The translations under genes were made by a program, and so were the position numbers. Source: Methylobacterium gregans (GTDB taxonomy: Bacteria; Pseudomonadota; Alphaproteobacteria; Rhizobiales; Beijerinckiaceae). Taken from it: 41,432 nucleotides of DNA. The stretch is from NCBI RefSeq assembly GCF_022179245.1, contig NZ_BPQM01000051.1, forward strand, positions 1-41,432, in the 5' to 3' direction. The notes beneath the pieces are model-generated. The model saw only the letters and a list, made by a program, of their open reading frames with translations. It had not been told where the DNA came from and did no database searches. This document shows positions 16,037 through 24,000 of this stretch, one piece after another. Positions within the stretch are counted from its first letter, which is position 1. The number at the start of each line of letters is the position of its first letter.

Positions 16037-17530
16037 TCAGAACGTGACGCCGCTCTTGACGCCGAAGACGACGATATCGGTCCGTCCGCCGACGCCACCG
16101 GGACGGTTGATCAACTGGATGTTGGGTCGGACCACGACGTCGGAGGAGAGGGCAAGGCTGTAGAAGACCTCCAGCGCGCGCTCGTATCCGGGGATCGGGC
16201 GAACGCCGCCATCGAGAAGGTTGGCGACTTGGACGCTCTGCCCCAAGCCTTGGCTTGCATGCGACTGGCCGATGCCGATGCCGATCCAGTCGAACGGGCG
16301 CTCGGCCCAGAAGCCCTTGTAGACGAGGCCGATCGTCTCCTGCCTGTCGATGAACGAGGTCGAGGAATTGGCCATCGTGACCCGCACGAAGGCAGTCAAG
16401 CTGCTCAGCGGATTGGCGGGATCTGGCCGGTAAAGTTCCTGTACGGCAACGCCGTAGAGGCCGCTGCGCTCGCGGTTCGCGATCGGCACGCCTCCGGCCA
16501 CGGCCAGAGGCAGGCCGTCGCGGTTGAGGAAGAGGTCGGGCCCACCGCCGGTCTGGTACCACGCTCCGACCGTATAGCTGCCGGGATAGCTGAAGGGTGG
16601 GAGCGTCGGGAAGGCCGCGGCCTCGACGATGGCCAGGGCGCCCACCGCGCCGGACGGGTCGAAGTTGAAGCCGTCTCGGAGGTCGCGCGGATTGACCTGA
16701 TAGATGCCGGCCATCAGATAGCCGGTGCTCGTGTTGCCGAGCCGCAATCGGGCGGCATATTGCGAGATCGGCCAGTTGTACCAGTAATTGCCGACGAGGT
16801 TGCCGGGCTGGTTGCCGCAGAAGGTGAGGTTCTGGAACTCGCAGGCGAAGCCGGCAAAGTCGCTGCTGACCGGCAGGCGACCGAATTTGAGATCGAGGAA
16901 CTCGCCGAAGCGCTGGGTGTAGGAGAGCTGGGTCAGGCGCGGGATCCGGCCACGGCCGAAGACCTCCTCGGTCTGCTGAAGCACGCCGAACTGCTGGTCC
17001 GCGGTGAGGCCGCGGCCGAAGCGATAGGTGAGAGCGACGTTGAAGGTGCCGCCGGCCAGGCCGGCGAGGCGATCCATGTCGACGGCCGAACGGACGGCGA
17101 GCTGACCTGCGCCGCGCAGGGATTGATAGGGGCCGCCCTGAAGATTGGTCGATGTCTGATAGTCGAAGCTGCCGTCCATGCGGATGCCGGCGCGGTAGAG
17201 ATCGTCCCGTACCCCTCCGAAGCTGCCGAGTACGCCCCATTGCGGTGCGGCGCTCTGGGTGTCGAGGCTGCCGGCCGGGGCGGTGTCGACCCCGGCCGCT
17301 GTCGAGGGGCGCGCCAGCGGCGGGCGGGCGCCGTCGAGGGCCGGTCGTCCCGATCCGGAGAGGCGGCGTTGTACCGGAGGGGTGGAGAGGGTGGGGCGTT
17401 CGGCTGCAGGAGCCGGGGCCATCCCGAGTTCGGGGCCGGTCTGAGCAAGAGCGGGGGCCTTCCCTGACCCGATCATGTACGCCATTGCGAGCGAGAGCGA
17501 CAGAACGAGCGGGCTTCCTGGGGGCGACAT
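16037..17530 (-). CDS. OprB-family carbohydrate-selective porin
   Basis: 497 residues. The start has an export signal (LVLSLSLAMAYMIGSGKAPALA, cut near residue 31), then a Pro/Ala-rich stretch to about 95, then an outer-membrane beta-barrel of the OprB type: VLGSFGGVRDDLYRAGI, LTYRFGRGLTADQQFG, DLKFGRLPVSSDFAGF, alternating aromatic strands such as GAWYQTGGGPDLFLNRDG, GLYGVAVQELYRPDP, and a final strand VFGVKSGVTF ending in Phe, the usual outer-membrane insertion signal. OprB porins let glucose and other sugars into the periplasm. I chose the ATG at 17528-17530, preceded by GGAAGA; the open frame extends another 55 codons through AT-rich, non-conserved sequence. It is first in a run with the chemoreceptor and sugar-binding protein. 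Confidence 0.87.
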   Translation of the reverse strand: MSPPGSPLVLSLSLAMAYMIGSGKAPALAQTGPELGMAPAPAAERPTLSTPPVQRRLSGSGRPALDGARPPLARPSTAAGVDTAPAGSLDTQSAAPQWGVLGSFGGVRDDLYRAGIRMDGSFDYQTSTNLQGGPYQSLRGAGQLAVRSAVDMDRLAGLAGGTFNVALTYRFGRGLTADQQFGVLQQTEEVFGRGRIPRLTQLSYTQRFGEFLDLKFGRLPVSSDFAGFACEFQNLTFCGNQPGNLVGNYWYNWPISQYAARLRLGNTSTGYLMAGIYQVNPRDLRDGFNFDPSGAVGALAIVEAAAFPTLPPFSYPGSYTVGAWYQTGGGPDLFLNRDGLPLAVAGGVPIANRERSGLYGVAVQELYRPDPANPLSSLTAFVRVTMANSSTSFIDRQETIGLVYKGFWAERPFDWIGIGIGQSHASQGLGQSVQVANLLDGGVRPIPGYERALEVFYSLALSSDVVVRPNIQLINRPGGVGGRTDIVVFGVKSGVTF

Positions 17531-18252
17531 TGTCTTCCGGTGTCCGAGGCGGGATGCGAATTGTGCCGTAATCTGATCGCAGTTTCGCAAGTTACAGACG
17601 TCGAACGCTAAATAATTTGGAGACGAAAGGGGCGAGCGACTACTATGAGATCCGGCAATAAGATCGTCTCGTGTATTGTAATTGTACTTTATCAATCAAC
17701 GAGATATCGATTTATTGCATCTACGGAACGAGTCTTCACTAGAGATATTCGGGTTAAAAATTGGTTTCAGACAACCAGATATTGCAAAATTCTGCTGAAT
17801 TTCAACCGTATATACTGACCTCGCGCACGTGCAACTCCAGCTTGTCTTCTTGCTGGGTCGGCTTATCGCGAGGCATCTGCTCGACGACCCGGGTTCCGCC
17901 GGGGCAGGTCTCGGTGAGACATCCCCCGGATGTGGTGGTCCGCGCTGAGGTATGGCGTTCCGGCTCGTTCACGGTCCCCTTCGGCATGGTCCGGCCGGAA
18001 TGCGCGCTTTCCGGTTCCGTGAGACCCTGACGGGGGGAGCGGAGGCGTGAAGAAGGCCAGGTCTGCCGAGGAGCAGGCCGCCTGCGCGACGGGTGCCTGA
18101 ACGCGGCGTGTTCTTGGTGTCGGCCGAGGCGAGGCGCAGGATCGAGCCGTGGCGGCACCCGTACGACGAGAGCCGTCCTCGCGCAGACCCCGGGGTGGCT
18201 GACGCCCTGGGCCGTCGCCTTGGCGGCGGCACGGCCGGCCCCTGAACGAGGC
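17531..18252. other. 720 bases without a convincing gene, partly AT-rich
   Basis: Bases 17570-17830 are markedly AT-rich and must hold the porin promoter; I could not fix -35/-10 boxes. Bases 17802-17987 on the minus strand encode a 61-residue open frame (MPKGTVNEPERHTS start) with no family I recognise and no Shine-Dalgarno. The rest, to the end of the HD-GYP gene, shows only Arg/Gly/Pro-rich chance frames. Confidence 0.4.
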
Positions 18253-19380
18253 TCACCTTTCGGCCGGACCGAAATCCGCGGGACCCTCGTCTCGCGTCCG
18301 ACTGACCGGCGGCAGCCTGCTCCAACACCCGTTTCGCGATGACACGGCTATCCCAAATGCCTGCACCAGCGCCCCGTCCAGCTTGCCGACCATGTTCTGC
18401 AGGACGCGCATCGCCTCATCGGACGAGAACGACGCCTTGTAGGAGCGTCGCTCGATCAAGGCCGCGTAGATGTCGCACACCGTCAGCAACCGGATCGGAT
18501 CCGAGACCGCCTCACTGCTCAAGCCGTTCGGGTAGCCGGATCCATCGAGCATCTCGTGATGGTGGCGCGTCACCGCCAGGGCAATCGGGTCGCAGGTGCC
18601 CGAGGCTCGCAGGATATCGTAGCCGAGCACGGCGTGCGTGCGCATCACCGCCATCTCATCGGGATCGAGCTTGCCCGGCTTGTTCAAGATCGCGTGCGGG
18701 ATCCGCGCTTTGCCAACGTCGTGGACAAGTGCCGCTCTCGCCATGGTCAGTTGATCGGCGCGCGAGAGCCCAAGGCTCTGTGCGAAGGCCGAGACCAAGC
18801 CGGAGACCAGAAGGCAATGCTGGAAGGTGATGTCATCGTGCTCCCAGACGACATCGAGCCAGTGCGTCAAGCCACCCTCCCGGATAGCGTTCATCACAGG
18901 CTCGAGCCCGTCCTCGACCGCAGCGAGATCCACGGCGCCAGCCTCTGCGCTCCGGAACATGGCCCTGAGAAGATTTGCGCTGCGCGTGGCCCCGCGCCGC
19001 ACGATCCAGTCGGCCACGGACGCCTGCGGATCGAGCAGGCGGAGCAGGGCCGCCACAACGGTACGAGGCTCGGCGTCGGTTGCGAGAGAGACGGCGGTGC
19101 CCCAGGGGCGGGCCCCGGGCGCAGCGACACCGGGCATGCACCCGACGAGAATCGCTGGGGGTCTGTGCGCTCCGATCTGCTGCGCCAACCACGACAGGCA
19201 CGAGCGTGTCCGTGGCTGCTCCAAGCGGACATCGACGATGATGCCGAGCACGGGCGCGGCGAGGTACCAGGGTTGATTGATCGCCAGGACTTGGCAATCG
19301 GCGATGCATTGCGCTGCCTCGATCAAGCACTGGCTGCGATCCTGCCGGTCGGTTACCAGTAAAATTGCCGGCTGCTTCAC
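18253..19380 (-). CDS. HD-GYP domain protein with divergent receiver-like N-terminus
   Basis: 375 residues. The C-terminal part is an HD-GYP domain, a cyclic-di-GMP phosphodiesterase fold: ALVHDVGKARIPHAILNKPG (HD pair near residue 222), then LAVTRHHHEMLDGSGYPNGL with the HH-x-E and DG-x-GYP motifs near residue 280, and VCDIYAAL. All metal ligands I can check are present, so activity is plausible. The first 115 residues look receiver-like (ILLVTDRQDRSQCLIEA, GIIVDVRLEQ), but the acidic pair after strand 1 is TD-R rather than DD, so phosphorylation is doubtful. The start is a GTG at 19380. It stands alone; likely it links a cyclic-di-GMP signal to motility or biofilm. Confidence 0.87.
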   Translation of the reverse strand: MKQPAILLVTDRQDRSQCLIEAAQCIADCQVLAINQPWYLAAPVLGIIVDVRLEQPRTRSCLSWLAQQIGAHRPPAILVGCMPGVAAPGARPWGTAVSLATDAEPRTVVAALLRLLDPQASVADWIVRRGATRSANLLRAMFRSAEAGAVDLAAVEDGLEPVMNAIREGGLTHWLDVVWEHDDITFQHCLLVSGLVSAFAQSLGLSRADQLTMARAALVHDVGKARIPHAILNKPGKLDPDEMAVMRTHAVLGYDILRASGTCDPIALAVTRHHHEMLDGSGYPNGLSSEAVSDPIRLLTVCDIYAALIERRSYKASFSSDEAMRVLQNMVGKLDGALVQAFGIAVSSRNGCWSRLPPVSRTRDEGPADFGPAER

Positions 19381-19991
19381 GTCGATCCGCCAGGGTACCG
19401 CAAGTTATGGCCCGCATAAGGCCAGTAGCACGTTAATATAATTTGAAGGCATAGCAACGATTCGGGCTGATGTATGTTTCTGATATCTCAATCGAAGGTT
19501 GCCTTTACTTGGAATACAACTAAAAGTATCGATATTGTCGATTGACTTCGCGCGAAGGCTTTCCTAGGCAGGGTCAACGGCCGCTTCCCCGATATGCCAT
19601 GATCGGCGCTCTCGACCCCGTGCCGATCCTCATGACGTCGGCCTCAGGGCATTTCACACGACCGGTTCTCGATGGATGGTCCTTGCTGAGATCGGAACCA
19701 GACCAAGCCGATCCGTTCCCTGCCTCCAGATGGCCTCAACGGCTCGGCTGGAGGGGGTCTTCGGGCCGCCCGATCCTCTGCCCCTGTGCGTCGCCGACGT
19801 TCTAAGCTGGTCGTGGATCGATCGCGGCCCGCATCGGTCGACCGGCTCGTGGAGCGGGCTGCCGAGCCCGGGCATGCGCGCCCGGTGGGGAGGGCGGATC
19901 CACGTCCGGCGCTTCGCGCCCAAGACCGCGCTTCGCGCCCAAGACGGCGTGACCCGTATCTGAGGTCGAACTTCATAACCGAGGGCATTGA
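19381..19991. other. 610 bases without a gene: AT-rich promoter region and GC-rich remnant
   Basis: Bases 19430-19550 are AT-rich and lie upstream of the divergent HD-GYP gene. Bases 19550-19960 are GC-rich with short frames on both strands, none with a recognised domain. A 17-base direct repeat lies at 19910-19945. The last 30 bases carry the Shine-Dalgarno of the SemiSWEET gene. Confidence 0.45.
19910..19945. repeat. 17-bp direct repeat, two copies
   Basis: CGCTTCGCGCCCAAGAC occurs at 19910-19926 and 19929-19945, two bases apart, in the non-coding region upstream of the SemiSWEET gene. No function is evident. Confidence 0.8.
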
Positions 19992-20303
19992 ATGACGGAT
20001 CCGGCAGTCGGGAGTTCCGTGGCGACGGATACGCGGACGCTGGCAGAGGGGCGTCCGCCGATCGCGATCATCGGGTGGATCGCCACGGCGGCCTCCGTCT
20101 CGATGTTCTTCGCCTACATCGATCAGATCGCCCGCAATCTCGAGGGGACCAAGGGGTCCGCCATCCAGCCCGCGGCCGCGCTCGTCGCAGCGACCCTCTG
20201 GGCGGCCTATGGCGCCTTCAGAACCCGAAAGGATTGGCCCCTCGTCTGCGCCAACGTGCCGGGCGTCATCTTGGCGGCCGTCGCCATGGTGACCGCTCTC
20301 TGA
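19992..20303 (+). CDS. SemiSWEET family sugar transporter
   Basis: 103 residues, about the size of one triple-helix SWEET half. Helix 1 is AIIGWIATAASVSMFFAYIDQI (about residues 24-45; motif FFAYIDQI), then NLEGTKGSAIQP, helix 2 with LVAATLWAAYGAF, the RTRKDWPL loop and helix 3 with NVPGVILAAVAMVTAL. The pattern N-L-x-G-x-KG-x-x-x-QP and the DWPL-ANxPG order match bacterial SemiSWEETs, which dimerise in the inner membrane and carry sugars down their gradient. The eponymous PQ of helix 1 is DQ here. A CGAGGG lies 8 bases before the ATG. It faces a sugar porin and binding protein across the HD-GYP gene. Sugar as substrate is inferred from the family. Confidence 0.8.
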   Translation: MTDPAVGSSVATDTRTLAEGRPPIAIIGWIATAASVSMFFAYIDQIARNLEGTKGSAIQPAAALVAATLWAAYGAFRTRKDWPLVCANVPGVILAAVAMVTAL

Positions 20304-21006
20304 TCCGAGGGCCGCTTCCGCCACGATCGAGGAGGTTCTGCCGCGGCATCCGGAAGCTGCCCGGGCCCCGGGTCGTGGAGCGCTCCTCTGCCTGGCCCGC
20401 CCTCTTCTGCCGCCGCGTCAGGGGCGACGAGCGCTGTGCCGGCACGCCGAGCGCACCGCCATCGCGCGCTCTTCCCGTCCACCTGTCGGGACAGGGAGGA
20501 TGCCCCTGATGGCGGTGAGGCGCCGGCCCTCCCGGCCGCGCGGCCGCTTCGTGGGCGCGCGGTTGCCGCGATGGCACCTCCGGAGGGTGCGGCCCGGCGG
20601 CATGTCAGTGGCGAGGCAGAAGCGGAAACCGATCGGCGCGGTCCGCTTGGTCCGTCTGCCCGCACATCGAGACGTGGGCCAGCGCGTGGCCGGATCGCGG
20701 GCGCGCCATTCCCAATGTGAGTTGGTGCGAGCAACAGGATCCGGAAACGGGCTTTTCTTTGCATCGTCTTGTGGCCGGTATCGGAGATCGCGCAAGACGT
20801 ATTTGTGAATTAATTATGAACTTGCAGCCTGCTTATCGATGTCGCAAAAGCCGGATCAGAGTGCATCGACAGCGCTAATGCGCTGCCAAATTGCATAGTT
20901 GGTTCTAAATACACGCTATTGTTGAGCGTTCATGTGGCTTGTATTGTCCCGCGCCCCTGGTGGCGGGCGACAGCTACGTGACGTCACGATATCAGGAGCA
21001 TCGGGC
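20304..21006. other. 700 bases without a recognisable gene
   Basis: Bases 20304-20740 are GC-rich with Arg/Ala/Pro-rich frames on both strands and no domain I know. From about 20790 to 20935 the sequence is AT-rich and probably holds the promoter of the exoprotein gene. I looked for a Pho box (two CTGTCAT-like repeats) because of the phosphatase domains and did not see one. Confidence 0.45.
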
Positions 21007-24000
21007 GTGGCACGCAATCTCGAAAATCTCAAGGGAACGAGGTTCCTGGCCACACAAACGTTTCCGATCGGGCAGGGCTATGCCGGTTGGCAGATCGACG
21101 GCCTTTCAGGCGTCGATTACGACGCGAGCAGAAACACTTTCATCGCCGTTCGAGACAACGCGTATTTCGGCGGCCCGAACGGGCGAACCACCCCGCCTTA
21201 CTTCAGCCTGACGCCAGTCTTCTCGACCGGTGTGCCGGGCTATACGCTGCAATTCTCCGGTGTCACTCCGCTGGATACCGCATCCTGGATGCCGGGCATG
21301 CGCGGCCTGGAATCGGTTCGCCACGATCCGGACGGCGACGGTCTCTGGTTCACGTCGGAGGAGCCGCACACGGTCTACCATGTGCGCGCGGATGGCGTGA
21401 CCCGTGAGCAATTGACGCTGCCGGATATCGTCACGGGCCGTTTCGCGCCGGGAACGAACAATTACGGGCTGGAAGGGCTCACCTTCACGCCCGACAAGGG
21501 CCTTTGGGTCATCCGGGAGAACGCCCTCCAGGGCGACTCGCCGAACCTGACGCGGATTACCCGCCTCGACCGCGACGGAACCGTCGCGGCGCAGTATGCG
21601 TACCGGCTCGATTCCTTGAGCGCGCCGAACAACGGGAACAGGCCGGTCGCGAACCCGCCCGCCTCAGGTGTCGGCAACAACGGCGCGGCCGAGATCCTGG
21701 CACTCACGGACACGCGCTTCCTCGTTCTCGAGCGAGCCTGGGACGGGATCGGAGCCGAGAAGGCGCCTCAGGGCGTCTCCCACAACGCGATCCGGATCTA
21801 CCAAGTCGATCTTGGAACGGCGACGGACGTCTCCAAGGTTGGCAGCCTCGCCGACAACGATCCCGCAATCGTGCCGGCATCGAAGCAGATCCTCTTCGAT
21901 TCGGCCGATCTCGCCTCAACGCTCGCGACATACGATACCAAGATCGACAACATCGAAGGGATGAGTCTGGGACCGGTCCTGCCGAATGGACAGGCCAGCC
22001 TTGTCCTGGTCTCCGACAGCAACGCGCGTGCGCAGCAGCGCAAGACCCAGTTCGTCGTCCTCGAACTGGAAACGCCGGTGCCGGAGATCCAGCGCTGGGA
22101 CGGCGACGGGGCGATGGCGGACGGCGCGGCCGGAGGCGGGCCCGGGACCTGGTCCGCCGCGACCGACCGCCAGAACTGGACGCGCGCGGACGGGCGGATC
22201 AACGATGCCTGGGCCGGCAGGACGGCGCTCTTCTCCGGTACGGGCGGCACCGTCTCGATCGACGCGCAGGCGGGCCCGGTATCGGCCGCGGCCCTCCGCT
22301 TCGAATCGAGCGGCTACCGGATCGCCGGCGACGCGCTGACGCTCGGGTCGAGCGGGCTCACGATCGATGCCGGTGGAGCAGGCGTCGGCGTGACGTTCGC
22401 CTCGGTGCTGGCGGGCGTCGGTGGCCTGGCGCTGACCGGGACGGGAACGACGACCCTCGAAGGAGCCAACACGTATGCCGGGACGACCCGGGTCTCCGCC
22501 GGCACCCTGTTGGTCAACGGCTCGTCCGGCCGTTCGGACACGACCGTCGGCGCCGGCGCGACGCTCGGGGGGATCGGTTCGCTCGGCGCCGTGTCGGTGG
22601 AAGGCGGCGGCGCACTCGCGCCCGGCAGCACCGTCGGCGTCCTCAGGACGGGCGACGTGCGCCTGGCGTCCGGCGCGACGCTGTCCCTCGACCTCAACGG
22701 GACCGGCGCGGGGTCCGGCTACGATCAGGTCGCGGTGACCGGCTCGGTCAGCCTCGACGGCGCGGCGCTCGACCTGCGGTTCGGATCCTTCACCGCGAAG
22801 CGGGGCGACAGCTTCGTCGTCGTCGACAACGATGGCACCGAGGCGATCACGGGCGCGAACGGCACGGGCGCCCCGTCGTTGCGCTACGGGGGCGCCATCC
22901 TCACGGAAGGCTCGACCTTCAGCGCCAACGGCCGCAGCTACCGCCTCAGCTTCCAGGGCGGCAGCGGCGACAACGACGTCACGCTCACGGACGACACGGC
23001 GGCACCCACCCTCCGCGAAAGCGATGTCGGCAAGCTGCTCAGCGGGTTCGACGACATCCGGAAGGAGCATGCCGACCTGCTCGCGCGGAACCTGCAGGCG
23101 GTCAAGGACATCATGGCCGCCAGCACGCCGGCCGAGCGCGCGGCAGCGCAGGCCGACGACAGGGCCTATTCGACGGCGCTGGTCGGCGGCCCGGCCCTGG
23201 GTGGCCTGAATGCGCCGGGCATGCCCTACGGCAATGCGGACGGCACCGGATGGGCCGTGAACGACGCCGCAGGGAACGAGTCCGCCAAGGCCAAGGCCAT
23301 CTTCAACTATCCGCGTCCCTTCCTGGCGGATCCCAGCATCAAGCCGCTCGTCGGGGGGAGCGGCGGTTCTCTCCCGAGCGGCCACACCAGCAAGGGGTTC
23401 GCCGAAGCACTCTACCTCGCCTACATCTTTCCCGAGCGCTTCCAAGAGATCATGACGCGCGCGAGCGAGTACGGCGAGCATCGGATCGTGAACGGGGTCC
23501 ATTACCCGCTCGACGTCATCGCCGGGCGCATGGTGGCGGCGTGGAGCACCGCCGGTTTCCTCGATCCCTCGAACAATCCTGGCGGGAGCGCGAACGTCCG
23601 GAACACGGCGCTGTCGGTCCGGAAGGCCATGTCCGATGCCCTCGCCGGCACCGGCCAGACGATCGCCCAGAAGGCCGCGAGCGGTCCGACCGATCGCTTC
23701 AGTGACTACGCAACCAACAAGGCCGACTGGAATCGCCGCCTGACCTACGGGCTTCCGGACATCGGTCCGACCGATCAGCCCATCACCGTGCCGAGCGAGG
23801 CCGCCTACCTGCTGGCGACCCGCTTCCCGTATCTCGGTCTCGATCAGATCCGCGACATCCTGGCATCCACCGCTCTCCCGTCCGGCGGCGTGATGGACAA
23901 CGGTAACGGCTGGGCTCGGCTCGACCTGTTCCGGGCGGCCGACGGCTATGCCCGGCTCGCGACGGACACCGTCGTGACCATGGACGCCGCGGCATCGGCG

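Noticed and set aside
17802..17987. 61-residue minus-strand frame in the porin/HD-GYP gap
   Set aside because: There is no Shine-Dalgarno, no recognised family and weak codon bias; kept only as a note.
19381..20931. Transposon or insertion-sequence debris in the long gaps
   Set aside because: I found no transposase motif, terminal inverted repeats or target-site duplication; only a short direct repeat at 19910-19945.
20790..21006. PhoB binding box before the phosphatase exoprotein
   Set aside because: No pair of CTGTCAT-like repeats at an 11-base period is visible.
21504..23705. Second plus-strand frame of 733 codons inside the exoprotein gene
   Set aside because: Arg-rich shifted frame of the RTX exoprotein; all recognised motifs are in the main frame.
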